From Mycobacterium sp. Marseille-P9652 (lineage in GTDB: Bacteria > Actinomycetota > Actinomycetes > Mycobacteriales > Mycobacteriaceae), in contig NZ_CACRUY010000030.1 in assembly GCF_902652685.1 (NCBI RefSeq), forward strand, positions 1 through 63,980: a stretch of 63,980 nucleotides of DNA, written 5' to 3'. The number at the start of each line of letters is the position of its first letter. Within the stretch, counting starts at the first letter, position 1. The position numbers were made by a program, and so were the translations under genes. Positions 12,252 through 22,634 of the stretch are shown here, piece after piece. Under the pieces are notes generated by a model. That model saw only the letters and a list, made by a program, of their open reading frames with translations, searched no databases and had not been told where the DNA came from.

Positions 12252-13262
12252 ATGAAGTTGGCCGTTATCGCCGGCGACGGGATCGGGCCGGAGGTCGTGG
12301 GCGAGGCGGTCAAAGTTCTGGACGCCGTGCTGCCGGGCGTCGAGAAGACCGACTACGACCTCGGTGCCCGGCGCTATCACGCGACGGGTGAGCTGCTGCC
12401 CGACTCCGTGCTCGGCGAGCTGCGCGAGCACGACGCCATCCTGCTCGGGGCGATCGGCGATCCGTCGGTGCCGAGCGGCGTGCTCGAGCGAGGCCTGTTG
12501 CTGCGCCTGCGTTTCGAGCTCGACCACCACGTGAATCTGCGGCCGGCGCGGCTGTATCCCGGGGTGAGCAGTCCGCTCGCCGGCAATCCGGACATCGACT
12601 TCGTCGTCGTCCGCGAGGGAACCGAAGGGCCCTACACCGGCACCGGCGGCGCCATCCGCGCCGGGACGCCTCACGAGGTCGCCACCGAGGTCAGCCTGAA
12701 CACGGCGTTCGGCGTGCGGCGGGTGGTGGTCGACGCGTTCGAGCGCGCTCGGCGGCGCCGCAAGCACCTGACCCTCGTGCACAAGAACAACGTGCTCACG
12801 TTCGCCGGGAAGCTGTGGACGCGCATCGTTTCCGAGGTCGGTCGCGACTACCCCGACGTCGAGGTCGCCTACCAACACGTCGACGCCGCCACCATCTTCC
12901 TCGTCAACGACCCGGGGCGCTTCGACGTGATCGTCACCGACAACCTGTTCGGCGACATCATCACCGACCTCGCCGCGGCGGTGTGCGGCGGAATCGGCTT
13001 GGCCGCCAGCGGAAATATCGACGCGACGCGGACCAACCCGTCGATGTTCGAGCCGGTGCACGGCAGTGCGCCCGACATCGCCGGTCAGGGCGTCGCCGAT
13101 CCGACCGCCGCCATCATGTCGGTGGCGCTGCTGCTCGCGCACCTGCACGAGGACGACGCCGCTACGAGGGTGGACCGGGCCGTCGCACATTATCTGGCGA
13201 CGCGTGGGAACGAACGGCGCGCCACCACCGATGTCGGCGAACGGATTGCCGCCGCGCTCTAG
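12252..13262 (+). CDS. leuB: 3-isopropylmalate dehydrogenase
   Basis: 336 residues. It oxidises and decarboxylates 3-isopropylmalate with NAD+ in leucine synthesis. Motifs: [14 protein letters not shown] at the N-terminus, [22 protein letters not shown] substrate-binding region, [11 protein letters not shown], and the metal/NAD loop [27 protein letters not shown]. It lies 49 bases after serA with a GGAGG RBS and is probably co-transcribed. The 3' 101 bases overlap the antisense end of the convergent MFS gene. Confidence 0.97.
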   Translation: MKLAVIAGDGIGPEVVGEAVKVLDAVLPGVEKTDYDLGARRYHATGELLPDSVLGELREHDAILLGAIGDPSVPSGVLERGLLLRLRFELDHHVNLRPARLYPGVSSPLAGNPDIDFVVVREGTEGPYTGTGGAIRAGTPHEVATEVSLNTAFGVRRVVVDAFERARRRRKHLTLVHKNNVLTFAGKLWTRIVSEVGRDYPDVEVAYQHVDAATIFLVNDPGRFDVIVTDNLFGDIITDLAAAVCGGIGLAASGNIDATRTNPSMFEPVHGSAPDIAGQGVADPTAAIMSVALLLAHLHEDDAATRVDRAVAHYLATRGNERRATTDVGERIAAAL

Positions 13263-14478
13263 TCTCCAGTCCGGGTGGCAGCAGCCGGGCGGGCACCAAG
13301 GGCACTGCCAGCAGCGGGAAGACGCCGCACAGCAGCCAGGCCGGCGGGTACGTCGCCGCGCCGATCAGGCCGCCGAAGATCGGCGGTCCCGCGGCGGCCA
13401 CCACCCGCTGGGTGGTGTTCTGGATGCCCAGCGCGCGTCCGCTCCAGAACGGTCCCGCGAATTCGGTGATGGCCGTTGCCTCCAACCCGTTGTCGAGTTG
13501 AGCGATCACCGATACGACGACCATCATCGGCGCCTGCCACCACGAATTGATGAAGTCGGCCCAGGCCAGCAGGAAGAGCGTCACCGCCGCGGCCGCGCTG
13601 ATGAGCCGGACCGGTCGCATCCGCGAGCCCACCCGGTCCGACCAGCGGCCCACCATGATCCGCCCGAGCGCACCCAGCAGCTGCGAGAGCGTGACGAGGC
13701 CGCCGGCGGCCGCCACCGACCAGTGCAGATTCCGGATCAGCCACACCAGCATGAACGTCACGGTGACCGTCTGAGGCATCATCATCAGCCCCGCCACCCC
13801 GTGAATTCGCCAGAGCACCAACGATCCCCGGTACGGGCTGGCGAGTTCGAGGTCGCTGGCCGCCTCCCGGCGTTTCCGCGGCGGGTCCACGATGCCGACC
13901 ACGGCGGCAAGCGCGCCCACCCCGCAGGCCACGGCCGGAAACGTCAGCCCGGCGCGGGTCCCGTGTTCGGCCAGCTCGGGAATCACCAGCGCGCCCAACG
14001 CGATTCCCAGGGGCTGGGCGGTCTGGCGGAAGCCCATCGCCAGCCCCCGCTGGTGCGGGGGGAACCAGCCGGACACCAGCCGGCCGCCCGCGGTGTTGCA
14101 ACTGGCCGCCGCCATCCCGCCGAGGAACAGATAGACGCCCGTGAGCACCATCGAATGAGCGCACGCGGCGGCATAGGCCGCCGCCGCGGTGAGTGCGGAA
14201 CCCGCCGCCATCACCACGCGCTCGCCCACGCGGTCGAGCACGTAGCCCCACGCGACCAGCGTGGCGACCATGCCCCAGCTCGGCATCGACGACAACAGAC
14301 CGGCCTCGTCGAGCGGGATGCCGCGCTCGCTCTGCAATTCCGGGATCAGAAAGGCGACGCCGTTGATGAAGAGGAAGGAACTCGCCGTCACCAACAGCGA
14401 CAGCAGCATGATCCGCCAGCGCCCGGCCGAGCTGAGTTGCACCTCGGCGCCCGCGTGAGCGCCCGTGTCCGCCGGCAT
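13162..14478 (-). CDS. Major facilitator superfamily transporter
   Basis: 438 residues, about 12 hydrophobic segments, beginning [22 protein letters not shown]. The cytoplasmic loop after TM2 carries the MFS-like [15 protein letters not shown] motif, and the second half has a related [17 protein letters not shown] loop, supporting the 6+6 pseudo-repeat. Substrate unknown. ATG 14478 was picked because the longer frame runs hydrophilic sequence antisense to the next gene. The last ~33 residues are read through antisense leuB. Counterpart of Rv2994. Confidence 0.85.
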   Translation of the reverse strand: MPADTGAHAGAEVQLSSAGRWRIMLLSLLVTASSFLFINGVAFLIPELQSERGIPLDEAGLLSSMPSWGMVATLVAWGYVLDRVGERVVMAAGSALTAAAAYAAACAHSMVLTGVYLFLGGMAAASCNTAGGRLVSGWFPPHQRGLAMGFRQTAQPLGIALGALVIPELAEHGTRAGLTFPAVACGVGALAAVVGIVDPPRKRREAASDLELASPYRGSLVLWRIHGVAGLMMMPQTVTVTFMLVWLIRNLHWSVAAAGGLVTLSQLLGALGRIMVGRWSDRVGSRMRPVRLISAAAAVTLFLLAWADFINSWWQAPMMVVVSVIAQLDNGLEATAITEFAGPFWSGRALGIQNTTQRVVAAAGPPIFGGLIGAATYPPAWLLCGVFPLLAVPLVPARLLPPGLETRARRQSVRRHRWWRAVRSHASPDNVRRPGPPS

Positions 14479-14562
14479 CAGCCAATGCTGGCACACGCCG
14501 CGATAACCGCTGGTGAGGCGCTGTGCGAGGTCGCGAATCACCCGCCGACTAGGCTCAAACAA

Positions 14563-15360
14563 ATGCGCCTCGGTCGAATCGCCAGCCCGGACGGTGTCGC
14601 CTTCGTCAGCATCGAGGGCGAACCGGGCGACGCCTCCGCAATGACGGCCCGCGAGATCGCCGAGCACCCGTTCGGCACACCGACGTTCACCGGCCGCTCG
14701 TGGCCGCTCGCCGACGTCCGGCTGCTGGCACCCATCCTGGCCGGCAAGGTCGTGTGCGTCGGGAAGAACTACGCCGACCACATCGCCGAGATGAGCGAAC
14801 TGACGGGCCCGGCGCCGGCCGATCCGGTGATCTTCCTCAAGCCCAATACCGCGATCATCGGACCGAACGCGCCGATCCGGTTGCCGGCCAACGCATCACC
14901 GGTGCACTTCGAGGGGGAGCTGGCCGCCGTCATCGGCAGGCCGTGCAAGGACGTCCCCGCCGCCCGCGCCGCCGAGAACATCCTCGGGTACACGATCGCC
15001 AACGACGTGTCGGCGCGCGACCAGCAGAAGGCCGACGGCCAGTGGACCCGGGCCAAGGGGCACGACACGTTCTGTCCGATGGGACCGTGGATCGTCACCG
15101 ATGTCGACCCGTCGGACCTCGAACTGCGCACCGACGTCAACGGCGACGTCAAGCAGAACAGCCGGACGTCGCTGATGATTCACGACGTCGGCGACATCAT
15201 CGAGTGGATCTCGGCCGTGATGACCCTGCTGCCCGGGGACCTGATTCTCACCGGAACCCCGGCGGGCGTCGGCCCCATCGAGGACGGAGACACCGTCTCC
15301 GTCACGATCGAGGGCATCGGCACGCTGTCGAATCCGGTGGTACGCAAAGGAAAGTCGTGA
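14563..15360 (+). CDS. Fumarylacetoacetate hydrolase family protein
   Basis: 265 residues. The FAH catalytic fold is clear: [36 protein letters not shown], the metal-binding [22 protein letters not shown] and the C-terminal [14 protein letters not shown]. Family members hydrolyse or decarboxylate acylpyruvates, or isomerise HHDD-type compounds, in aromatic or keto-acid metabolism; the substrate here is not determined. The stop overlaps the gltX GTG by 4 bases (GTGA), so the two are translationally coupled. Counterpart of Rv2993c. Confidence 0.9.
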   Translation: MRLGRIASPDGVAFVSIEGEPGDASAMTAREIAEHPFGTPTFTGRSWPLADVRLLAPILAGKVVCVGKNYADHIAEMSELTGPAPADPVIFLKPNTAIIGPNAPIRLPANASPVHFEGELAAVIGRPCKDVPAARAAENILGYTIANDVSARDQQKADGQWTRAKGHDTFCPMGPWIVTDVDPSDLELRTDVNGDVKQNSRTSLMIHDVGDIIEWISAVMTLLPGDLILTGTPAGVGPIEDGDTVSVTIEGIGTLSNPVVRKGKS

Positions 15361-16823
15361 CCGCACCCACCGACGTCCGAGTCCGGTTCTGCCCGTCGCC
15401 CACCGGCACGCCCCACGTCGGGATGGTGCGCACGGCGCTGTTCAACTGGGCCTACGCGCGACACACCGGCGGCACCTTCGTGTTTCGCATCGAGGACACC
15501 GACTCCCAGCGCGACACCGAGGAAAGCTACCTGGCGCTGCTCGACGCGCTGCGCTGGCTCGGCCTGGACTGGGACGAGGGCCCGGAGGTCGGCGGGCCGT
15601 ACGGCCCGTACCGGCAGTCGGAGCGCCGGGAGATCTACCGCGACGTGGTGGCCAGGCTGCTCGAGACCGGTGAGGCCTACCACGCCTTCTCGACGCCCGA
15701 GGAGGTCGAGGCCCGGCACGTCGCGGCGGGCCGCAACCCCAAGCTGGGCTACGACAACTTCGACCGCGACCTGACCGATGCGCAGCGCGCGGCCTACCTG
15801 GCCGAGGGCCGCCAGCCGGTGGTGCGCCTGCGGATGCCCGACGAGGACCTCTGGTGGGACGACCTGGTGCGCGGCACCACCTCGTTCGCCGCGGGCACCA
15901 TGCCCGACTTCGCGCTGACGCGGGCCAACGGAGAACCGTTGTACACGTTGGTCAACCCGGTCGACGACGCGCTGATGAAGATCACCCACGTGCTGCGCGG
16001 CGAGGACCTGCTGCCGTCGACGCCGCGCCAGCTCGCGCTGTATCAGGCGCTGATCCGGATCGGCGTCGCGGAGCGCACACCGCAGTTCGCCCACCTGCCA
16101 ACGGTGTTGGGCGAGGGCACCAAGAAGCTGTCCAAGCGCGACCCGCAGTCGAATCTGTTCGCGCACCGCGACCGCGGCTTCATCCCCGAGGGGCTGCTGA
16201 ATTACCTTGCGCTGCTGGGGTGGGCGATCGCTGACGACCACGACATCTTCAGCCTCGACGAGATGGTGGCCGCCTTCGACGTCGTCGACGTCAACTCGAG
16301 CCCCGCCCGGTTCGACCAGAAGAAGGCCGACGCGCTCAACGCCGAGCACATCCGCATGCTCGACCCCGCGGATTTCGCGGGCCGGCTGCGCGACTACTTG
16401 GACGTCCACGGATACCGCCTCGGTCTCGACGACCAGGCGTTCGCCACCGCCGCTGACCTCGTGCAGACCCGCATCGTGGTGCTCGCGGACGCCTGGGACC
16501 TGCTCAAGTTCCTCAACGACGACGAGTACGCGATCGACCCGAAGGCGGCCGCCAAGGAGCTGGGCCCGGACGCGGGTGCCGTCCTCGACGCGGCCCTGGC
16601 CGCGCTCGAGGGTGTGGGGGACTGGACGACGGCCCACATCGAGACGGCCCTCAAAGCCGCGCTCATCGAGGGTCTCGCGCTCAAGCCGCGCAAGGCGTTC
16701 GGCCCGATACGCGTGGCCGTCACCGGAACCACGATCAGCCCGCCGTTGTTCGAATCGTTGGAATTGCTGGGCCGCGACCGCAGCCTGGGGCGGTTGCGCG
16801 ATGCCCGCGACGAGGCCCGCTGA
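15357..16823 (+). CDS. gltX: Glutamyl-tRNA synthetase
   Basis: 488 residues, class I. It charges tRNA-Glu, and in bacteria without GlnRS also tRNA-Gln, supplying GatCAB. The HIGH-like signature is [20 protein letters not shown] near the N-terminus; the KMSKS-like loop is KKLSKRD near residue 260. The C-terminal anticodon-binding helical domain follows. GTG 15357 overlaps the upstream stop. Cognate tRNA-Gln and tRNA-Glu genes lie directly downstream, a compact arrangement shared with M. tuberculosis. Confidence 0.97.
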   Translation: MTAPTDVRVRFCPSPTGTPHVGMVRTALFNWAYARHTGGTFVFRIEDTDSQRDTEESYLALLDALRWLGLDWDEGPEVGGPYGPYRQSERREIYRDVVARLLETGEAYHAFSTPEEVEARHVAAGRNPKLGYDNFDRDLTDAQRAAYLAEGRQPVVRLRMPDEDLWWDDLVRGTTSFAAGTMPDFALTRANGEPLYTLVNPVDDALMKITHVLRGEDLLPSTPRQLALYQALIRIGVAERTPQFAHLPTVLGEGTKKLSKRDPQSNLFAHRDRGFIPEGLLNYLALLGWAIADDHDIFSLDEMVAAFDVVDVNSSPARFDQKKADALNAEHIRMLDPADFAGRLRDYLDVHGYRLGLDDQAFATAADLVQTRIVVLADAWDLLKFLNDDEYAIDPKAAAKELGPDAGAVLDAALAALEGVGDWTTAHIETALKAALIEGLALKPRKAFGPIRVAVTGTTISPPLFESLELLGRDRSLGRLRDARDEAR

Positions 16824-16928
16824 TTTTTTGGTAGTCTGCTCTGCGGCCGCCGACGGCGGGCCACAGCGGTTCAAGGGCGCTCAATCGGCCCGCGAAAGCG
16901 GTTGTGACCTGCGGTTATAGGCCGACAA

Positions 16929-17003
16929 TGGGGTATGGTGTAATTGGCAACACAGCTGATTCTGGTTCAGCCATTCTAGGTTCGAGTCCTGGTACCCCAG
17001 CCA
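16929..17003 (+). tRNA. glnU: tRNA-Gln (CUG anticodon)
   Basis: The cloverleaf folds by eye. Acceptor stem 16929-16935 pairs with 16993-16999 over 7 bp; D-arm with GTAATTGGCAAC; anticodon stem GCTGA/TCAGC around loop TTCTGGT (anticodon CTG); T-arm CTAGG-TTCGAGT-CCTGG. The discriminator is G17000 and CCA is encoded at 17001-17003. Likely charged through the Glu-tRNA(Gln) route of GltX plus GatCAB. Confidence 0.96.
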
Positions 17004-17083
17004 AATCTCGACCGAGGCGGACCGATGCAGGCGATTAGGTGGGCTTTCCGCCGTCGGCTATGCTGACACCTCGGATCAGTTCT

Positions 17084-17156
17084 GGCCCCGTCGTCTAGCG
17101 GCCTAGGACGCCGCCCTCTCACGGCGGTAGCGTGGGTTCGAATCCCATCGGGGCTA
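17084..17156 (+). tRNA. gluT: tRNA-Glu (CUC anticodon)
   Basis: The cloverleaf folds by eye. Acceptor stem 17084-17090 pairs with 17149-17155 (first pair G-U); D-arm GTCTAGCGGCCTAGGAC; anticodon stem CCGCC/GGCGG with loop CTCTCAC (anticodon CTC); T-arm GTGGG-TTCGAAT-CCCAT. The discriminator is A17156 and CCA is not encoded. It follows tRNA-Gln and ends before a strong hairpin terminator. Confidence 0.96.
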
Positions 17157-17172
17157 CAAAACTGGCGAGCAG

Positions 17173-17217
17173 CGCAAATCACCCATTTCGGCACCGAAAT
17201 TGGGTGATTTGCGTTTT
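17173..17217 (+). terminator. Hairpin terminator after tRNA-Glu
   Basis: A perfect 13-bp stem (17173-17185 with 17201-17213) encloses an inner 6-bp stem TTTCGG/CCGAAA with a two-base loop, followed by TTTT at 17214-17217. This is a classical intrinsic terminator, unusual in mycobacteria for its length and T tract. It ends the tRNA transcript and also lies just beyond the stop of the convergent PPOX gene. Confidence 0.85.
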
Positions 17218-17238
17218 CTCGGTGTCGAAGGCCCGGGA

Positions 17239-17739
17239 CTATTGCGCGGCCGGCGCCGTCGACCCGCCCACCGGCATCGGTGGCAGGCCCAGCTTGCGGT
17301 GATCCCACGAACGCGCCCGGCGGGGCACGATGCGCACGCACACCCGCTTGTTCATCATCTGCTCGACGAACGGCTTCATGTCGTCGCTGTAGGGGCCCGT
17401 ATAGCGTTCGAAGACGCTGACGCCGACGCGGTGCGAGACGTCGGGGTCGTCGACGATCTCCGCGACCCCCTCGAACGACACGCCCCGCAGCGTGTCGTAG
17501 GTGTTGCCGTCCTCGATGAGGAAACTCACGCGCGGGTCCCGCTTGAGGTTGACCGCCTTCTGCGACTTGGCTTTGGTCTCCAGCCAGATCTCGCCGTCGA
17601 CGACGGCGTACCACATCGCGGTGAGGTGAGGCTGGCCGTCGGGGCCCACGGTGGCCAGCGTGCCCGTGCGGCTCTTCACGACGAAATCGGCAATCTCGTC
17701 CTCGGACATCACAATGCTCGCGCGCTGATTCGTTCCCAT
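17239..17739 (-). CDS. PPOX-class, probable F420-dependent, protein
   Basis: 166 residues. The split beta-barrel of the pyridoxamine-phosphate-oxidase superfamily is recognisable: TGTLATVGPDGQPHLTAMWYAVVDGEIWLET, then KSQKAVNLKRDPRVSFLIEDG and GVSFEGVAEIVDD. This pattern (KxxKxxNLxRDPRV) is typical of actinobacterial F420-binding members, and the counterpart Rv2991 belongs to that group. The F420 biosynthesis gene fbiD is also in this window. Substrate unknown. Confidence 0.87.
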   Translation of the reverse strand: MGTNQRASIVMSEDEIADFVVKSRTGTLATVGPDGQPHLTAMWYAVVDGEIWLETKAKSQKAVNLKRDPRVSFLIEDGNTYDTLRGVSFEGVAEIVDDPDVSHRVGVSVFERYTGPYSDDMKPFVEQMMNKRVCVRIVPRRARSWDHRKLGLPPMPVGGSTAPAAQ

Positions 17740-17875
17740 CGCGTCAGTGTGTCAGGTGGCGCGCGACGCGTGCGCACTGACGGCTTCGAGTCTGCAGGCG
17801 TGGCATCCACACTGCGGCCAGCGCGCCCGGGTCGCGGGTAGCAGCGCGCTGAGCGCAGTCTGGACGCCGCGAAAT

Positions 17876-18577
17876 CTAGAGCCGGCGCGTCAGCGCCTCG
17901 GAGGCCGACAACAGGTCGGCGGCCCAGCGTGCACCCGGGCGCCGGCCGATGCGGTCGACGGGCCCCGACACCGATATGGCGGCGATCACGGCACCGCGCG
18001 CGTCACGCACCGGAGCCGACACGCTGGCCACGCCGGGCTCGCGCTCGGCCACGCTCTGCGCCCAGCCGCGCCGCCGCACGTCGGCCAGGGCCCGGTCGGT
18101 GAATTTCGCCGACGGCAGCACGGCCTTCTGGGTGGCGGCGTCGCTGTAAGCCAGCAGCACCTTGGCCCCCGAACCCGCCGTCATCGGCAACCGCGCCCCG
18201 ACCGGAACGGTATCGCGAAGGCCGGCAGCCGGTTCCAGGGCGGCGATGCACACCCGCGAGGTCCCCTCTCGGCGGTACAGCTGCACGCTTTCCCCGGTCG
18301 TCTCCCGCAGCAGGGGAAGCACCGCCGCGCTCGCGGCGAGCAGGGGGTCGTTCACCCGCGCGGCCAATTCGGTGACGGCGGGACCGAGGCGCCAGCGGCC
18401 CTCGTCGTCGCGCGTCAGCAGGCGGTGGACTTCCAGGGCGGCGGCCAACCGGTATGCGGTGGCCCGGGGCAGGGCGGTGCGCTCACACAGTTCGGCCAGC
18501 GCACAGGGCGATTCCGCGACCGTGTGCAGCACCACGACGGCTTTGTCGAGGACGCCGATGCCGCTATGCTGTCTCAT
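17876..18577 (-). CDS. IclR-family transcriptional regulator
   Basis: 233 residues. N-terminal winged helix-turn-helix (residues ~5-65: VLDKAVVVLHTVAESPCALAEL...LPRATAYRLAAALEVHRLL) and a C-terminal effector-binding domain (VQLYRREGTSRVCIAALEP, GARLPMTAGSGAKVLLAY). It is divergent from leuC with 66 bases between starts, and operator-like repeats lie in that gap and over its own start codon, so control of leuCD and itself is likely. Counterpart of Rv2989. The ligand is unknown; a leucine-pathway intermediate is plausible. Confidence 0.92.
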   Translation of the reverse strand: MRQHSGIGVLDKAVVVLHTVAESPCALAELCERTALPRATAYRLAAALEVHRLLTRDDEGRWRLGPAVTELAARVNDPLLAASAAVLPLLRETTGESVQLYRREGTSRVCIAALEPAAGLRDTVPVGARLPMTAGSGAKVLLAYSDAATQKAVLPSAKFTDRALADVRRRGWAQSVAEREPGVASVSAPVRDARGAVIAAISVSGPVDRIGRRPGARWAADLLSASEALTRRL

Positions 18578-18607
18578 AAGAAGATATTAGCGTCTCATAT
18601 TATGAGA
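18572..18607. promoter_or_regulatory. Putative IclR operator between iclR and leuC
   Basis: A perfect palindrome TCTCAT-ATT-ATGAGA lies at 18593-18607. A third TCTCATAA half-site begins at 18572, 21 bases from the equivalent position at 18593 (two helical turns), and overlaps the iclR start codon. The AT-rich site stands out in a ~70% GC background and is placed to block the iclR start and sit ~37 bases before leuC. Binding by the divergent IclR protein is inferred. Confidence 0.65.
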
Positions 18608-18643
18608 TGACAGCCGAAATCACCGAATAGGGGCGAATTCGAG

Positions 18644-20092
18644 ATGGGGTCCGACACCCAAGCGGCCGGCCGGCCGCGCACGTTGGCCGAGAAGGTCTGG
18701 GACGACCACGTTGTGGTGCGCGGCGGGGACTCGGGGCAAGCCGATGCCCCCGACTTGATCTACATCGACCTGCATCTGGTCCACGAGGTCACCAGCCCGC
18801 AGGCTTTCGACGGCCTGCGCCTGGCCGGCCGCCCGGTGCGGCGCCCGGATCTCACTCTGGCCACCGAGGACCACAACGTGCCCACGATCGACATCGACAA
18901 GCCGATCGCCGATCCGGTGTCGCGCACCCAGGTCGAGACGCTGCGGCACAACTGCGCCGAATTCGGCATCCGCCTCTACCCGATGGGCAACATCGACCAG
19001 GGCATCGTGCACGTGGTGGGGCCCCAATTGGGCCTCACCCAACCGGGAATGACGATCGTGTGTGGCGACAGCCACACCTCGACGCACGGCGCTTTCGGCG
19101 CACTGGCGATGGGGATCGGCACCTCGGAGGTCGAGCACGTGCTGGCCACGCAGACCTTGCCGCTGCGGCCGTTCAAGACGATGGCTGTCAACGTCGACGG
19201 GCGCCTGCCCGCCGGGGTCACCGCCAAGGACATCATCTTGGCGCTCATCGCGAAGATCGGCACCGGCGGCGGGCAGGGCCACGTCATCGAATACCGCGGC
19301 AGCGCCATCGAATCGCTGTCCATGGAAGGGCGCATGACGGTGTGCAACATGAGCATCGAAGCCGGCGCCCGGGCGGGCATGGTCGCGCCCGACGACGTGA
19401 CCTACGAATACCTGCGCGGCCGGCCGCACGCCCCGACGGGCGCGGAGTGGGACGCGGCGATGGCGTACTGGCGTCAGCTCCGCACCGACGACGGCGCCGA
19501 GTTCGACACCGAGGTCTATCTCGACGCCACCGCGCTGAGCCCGTTCGTCACGTGGGGCACCAACCCGGGCCAGGGGGTGCCGCTGTCGGCGGCCGTCCCG
19601 GACCCCGAATTGATGCCGGACGACGGCGAGCGCCAGGCCGCGGAGAAAGCCTTGGCGTACATGGACCTTCGCCCGGGGACGCCGATGCGCGACATCGGCG
19701 TCGACGCGGTGTTCGTCGGGTCGTGCACCAACGGTCGTATCGAGGACCTGCGCGCGGTGGCGGACATCCTGCGCGGGCGCACGGTGGCCCCCGGGGTGCG
19801 GATGCTCGTGGTCCCCGGTTCCATGCGGGTGCGGGCCCAGGCCGAAGCCGAAGGGCTGGGCGAGGTTTTCACCGCCGCCGGTGCCGAGTGGCGGCAGGCG
19901 GGGTGCTCGATGTGCCTCGGCATGAACCCCGATCAGCTGGCGCCGGGGGAGCGGTGCGCCGCGACGTCCAACCGCAACTTCGAAGGGCGGCAGGGCAAAG
20001 GCGGGCGCACGCACCTCGTGTCGCCGGCGCGCGCCGCGGCGACGGCGGTGCGGGGAACGCTTTCCGCGCCGGATGATCTGAACTCCAACTGA
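18644..20092 (+). CDS. leuC: 3-isopropylmalate dehydratase large subunit
   Basis: 482 residues. With LeuD it isomerises 2-isopropylmalate to 3-isopropylmalate using a [4Fe-4S] cluster. Cluster cysteines are C361 (GSCTNGR) and C421/C424 (CSMCLG). Other aconitase-family motifs are [42 protein letters not shown] and [24 protein letters not shown] 18644 follows the probable IclR operator. leuD starts 20 bases downstream. Confidence 0.97.
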   Translation: MGSDTQAAGRPRTLAEKVWDDHVVVRGGDSGQADAPDLIYIDLHLVHEVTSPQAFDGLRLAGRPVRRPDLTLATEDHNVPTIDIDKPIADPVSRTQVETLRHNCAEFGIRLYPMGNIDQGIVHVVGPQLGLTQPGMTIVCGDSHTSTHGAFGALAMGIGTSEVEHVLATQTLPLRPFKTMAVNVDGRLPAGVTAKDIILALIAKIGTGGGQGHVIEYRGSAIESLSMEGRMTVCNMSIEAGARAGMVAPDDVTYEYLRGRPHAPTGAEWDAAMAYWRQLRTDDGAEFDTEVYLDATALSPFVTWGTNPGQGVPLSAAVPDPELMPDDGERQAAEKALAYMDLRPGTPMRDIGVDAVFVGSCTNGRIEDLRAVADILRGRTVAPGVRMLVVPGSMRVRAQAEAEGLGEVFTAAGAEWRQAGCSMCLGMNPDQLAPGERCAATSNRNFEGRQGKGGRTHLVSPARAAATAVRGTLSAPDDLNSN

Positions 20093-20112
20093 CCCGAGAA
20101 GCGAGGACGACG

Positions 20113-20709
20113 ATGGAACCCTTTCGCACCCATACCGGCATCGGCGTGCCGCTGCGGCGGTCCAATGTGGATACCGATCAGATCATCCCCGCGGTGTATT
20201 TGAAGCGCGTGACGCGCACCGGATTCGAGGACGGCTTGTTCGCCACATGGCGGTCCGATCCGTCATTCGTGCTCAACCTCAGCCCGTTTGACCGCGGCTC
20301 GGTTCTGGTCGCGGGACCCGATTTCGGCACCGGCTCGTCGCGCGAGCATGCGGTGTGGGCGCTCATGGACTATGGGTTCCGGGTGGTTATCTCGTCTCGG
20401 TTCGGAGACATTTTCCGGGGCAACGCCGGCAAGGCGGGCCTGCTGGCGGCCGAAGTCTCGCAAGACGGGGTTGAACTTCTGTGGAAGCTCATCGAGCAGA
20501 GCCCGGGCTTGGAAATCACTGTCAATCTTCAAGATCGAAATGTCACCGCCGGAACGACGGTGCTGCCGTTCAAGATTGATGACCACACCGCCTGGCGATT
20601 GCTCGAAGGGCTCGACGATATAGGCCTTACGCTGCGGAAACTCGATCGGATCGAGTCGTTCGAGGCGGCGCGTCCGGCGTGGAAACCGCGCACGCTGCCC
20701 GCTTCCTGA
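20113..20709 (+). CDS. leuD: 3-isopropylmalate dehydratase small subunit
   Basis: 198 residues. This is the swivelling domain partner of LeuC. Motifs: [15 protein letters not shown] at the N-terminus and the substrate-binding loop [16 protein letters not shown]. Same operon as leuC (20-base gap with GAGGA RBS). The 3' half has somewhat lower GC and more AT-ending codons than the neighbours, continuing into the hupB upstream region. Confidence 0.96.
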   Translation: MEPFRTHTGIGVPLRRSNVDTDQIIPAVYLKRVTRTGFEDGLFATWRSDPSFVLNLSPFDRGSVLVAGPDFGTGSSREHAVWALMDYGFRVVISSRFGDIFRGNAGKAGLLAAEVSQDGVELLWKLIEQSPGLEITVNLQDRNVTAGTTVLPFKIDDHTAWRLLEGLDDIGLTLRKLDRIESFEAARPAWKPRTLPAS

Positions 20710-20921
20710 CGGGCCTGGCCGCCCCGAAATTTCTTGTTGGTCGGCTAAGTAAACCGGCCGAATTCGAGTCCGCCACCTGCCAAGCGCGGCAACCGGATTG
20801 CGAAAATTTCTGTCCGGTGACCGTGAAATTGCGCGTGGCTCTTGGAAATTTGCTGGGTAAGGGTTTACCGTGTCCTCTAGTCGGTTCCCAATAACGAGGA
20901 CCACTGGCTTGGAGGGTTCGG

Positions 20922-21560
20922 ATGAACAAAGCTGAGCTTATCGACGAGCTCACACAGAAATTGAAGACTGACCGACGGCAGGCGACCCTCGCCGTCGAGA
21001 ATGTCGTGGACACCATTGTGCGCGCGGTGCACAAGGGGGACAGCGTCACGATCACCGGATTCGGTGTGTTCGAGCAGCGGCGGCGCGCGGCGCGAGTGGC
21101 CCGCAACCCGCGCACCGGCGAGACGGTGAAGGTGAAGCCGACGTCGGTCCCGGCGTTCCGTCCCGGTGCCCAATTCAAAGCGGTTGTGTCTGGCGCACAG
21201 CGCCTCCCGTCGGAAGGACCTGCAGTGAAACGTGGTTCGAGCGGCGGCACTGCTGCCAAGAAGACCGCAGCCAAGAAGTCTCCGGCCAAGAAGGCCGCAG
21301 CCAAGAAGGCCCCGGCCAAGAAGGCCGCGACCAAGGCGCCGGCGAAGAAGGCCGCGACCAAGGCTCCGGCCAAGAAGGCGGCGCCGGCGAAGAAGGCGGC
21401 GACCAAGGCTCCGGTCAAGAAGGCGGCGACCAAGGCCCCGGCCAAGAAGACCGCTGCCAAGAAGGTGGCCACCAAGGCTCCGGCGAAGAAGGCCGCCAGC
21501 AAGGCTCCGGCCAAGAAGGCTGCGGCCAAGAAGACGACCGCGCGCCGCGGCCGCAAGTAA
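20922..21560 (+). CDS. hupB: DNA-binding protein HU homolog with basic tail
   Basis: 212 residues. Residues 1-~90 are a canonical HU fold ([55 protein letters not shown]). Residues ~105-212 are a Lys/Ala/Pro tail built from imperfect [12 protein letters not shown] repeats, like eukaryotic histone H1. This is the mycobacterial nucleoid protein HupB/HLP, which compacts DNA and has reported roles in iron response. GGAGG precedes ATG 20922. The tail repeats are nearly identical at DNA level and prone to length change. Confidence 0.97.
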   Translation: MNKAELIDELTQKLKTDRRQATLAVENVVDTIVRAVHKGDSVTITGFGVFEQRRRAARVARNPRTGETVKVKPTSVPAFRPGAQFKAVVSGAQRLPSEGPAVKRGSSGGTAAKKTAAKKSPAKKAAAKKAPAKKAATKAPAKKAATKAPAKKAAPAKKAATKAPVKKAATKAPAKKTAAKKVATKAPAKKAASKAPAKKAAAKKTTARRGRK

Positions 21561-21578
21561 GGGGCAGTAACCGAATCC

Positions 21579-21620
21579 ACGCGAATACCCTTCGGGCGCA
21601 GGCCCGGGGGGTATTCGCGT
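21579..21620. terminator. Bidirectional hairpin between hupB and mutT1
   Basis: A perfect 12-bp inverted repeat (21579-21590 with 21609-21620, sequence ACGCGAATACCC) with a GC-rich, partly self-pairing 18-base loop. It lies 19 bases after the hupB stop and ends 2 bases before the convergent mutT1 stop. There is no T run on either side, so it is a mycobacterial-type hairpin terminator or 3'-end stabiliser serving both genes. Confidence 0.7.
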
Positions 21621-21621
21621 G

Positions 21622-22563
21622 CTAGGCCCGCACGTTGGCGGCCAGTGCGCCCCCGATGTGATCGGCCGCCACCAGTCGGCCGGCCGTCAACGACAGCACC
21701 CAGGTGCTGCCCTTGTGGTTGCGCGACTTGTCCGGGCGCACACCGTCCCGTTTGCACCACCACTCGATCAGGTCCGGGATCACCTTGCCCTGCGTGCAGA
21801 TCACCGGAGTGCCGTCGTGCGCGGCGATGTCCAGCACTCGCTGGCGACCGCGTTTGGGATTCTTGGCGTACGACTCCTCGGTGAGGGTGGGTTCGTTGTG
21901 GACCGTCACGCCCAACTCCTCGGCGAGCGGCTCCACCGTCTGGTGGCAGCGCACCCGGTCGGCCGCGTAGACCTCCGAGGCGCCGAAGGCCAGCAGTTGT
22001 GGCACCAGAGCCTCCGCCTGCGCGCGTCCCCTCTTGTCCAACGGCCGCATGGAGTCGTCGCCGGAAAAGCGTGACTTACTTCCGGCCGTGCCGTGCCGCA
22101 CCACCAATACGGTATGCGTGTCGGCCGGGTGTTTGGCAAAGTGCCGCAGCATCTTCCGGTCGTGCGGGTAGCTGAGCCGGCCCATCGCGTCGTCGATCGG
22201 CAGCCAGATCAGCTCGTCGACCTCTTTACCCGGAGCGAACTCTCCGCCGGTGCTGCGCGCCGACCAGTAAGACACCTTCTTGACGCCCAAATCGATCGGA
22301 TACGTCACCATGTCCAGCCGGCGGCCGAGGATCGACCGGTGGCCCGTCTCCTCCCACACCTCCCGCACCGCGGCCACGGGCGCGGTCTCGCCAGGGTCGA
22401 GCTTGCCCTTGGGCAGCGACCAGTCGTCGTACCGGGGGCGGTGGATCACCGCGATCTCGAGCCCCGGGTTGTCCGATGCGCCCGGGCGCCACAGCACGGC
22501 GCCCGCCGCATGCACGATCCGGCTGCCCGGGCGCCGAGCGGCGGACGAGTTCTGGTTTGGCAC
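21622..22563 (-). CDS. mutT1: MutT1: Nudix hydrolase fused to histidine phosphatase
   Basis: 313 residues in two domains. The N-terminal Nudix box is [22 protein letters not shown] (G-x5-E-x7-REVWEE-x-G, near residues 55-77). The C-terminal phosphoglycerate-mutase-like domain begins [18 protein letters not shown]. The M. tuberculosis ortholog (Rv2985) is known to hydrolyse 8-oxo-dGTP/GTP and further products, sanitising the nucleotide pool; the fused phosphatase is a mycobacterial speciality. Lies 71 bases downstream of ppk1 on the same strand. Confidence 0.95.
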   Translation of the reverse strand: MPNQNSSAARRPGSRIVHAAGAVLWRPGASDNPGLEIAVIHRPRYDDWSLPKGKLDPGETAPVAAVREVWEETGHRSILGRRLDMVTYPIDLGVKKVSYWSARSTGGEFAPGKEVDELIWLPIDDAMGRLSYPHDRKMLRHFAKHPADTHTVLVVRHGTAGSKSRFSGDDSMRPLDKRGRAQAEALVPQLLAFGASEVYAADRVRCHQTVEPLAEELGVTVHNEPTLTEESYAKNPKRGRQRVLDIAAHDGTPVICTQGKVIPDLIEWWCKRDGVRPDKSRNHKGSTWVLSLTAGRLVAADHIGGALAANVRA

Positions 22564-22634
22564 CTCAACTCCTGCAGGTCAATTCGCCGCGACCGCAAAC
22601 GGTCGCGGATCTGGCCGTAGCTCACCGGACGGCG

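Noticed and set aside
20710-20921. Small ORF upstream of hupB (20679-20894)
   Set aside because: It overlaps the end of leuD, has no RBS and no family; the region more likely holds the hupB promoter and 5' leader.
21232-21570. Arg-rich 112-residue ORF inside hupB
   Set aside because: Pure Arg/Pro composition results from reading the PAKKA repeat DNA in another frame; not a protein.
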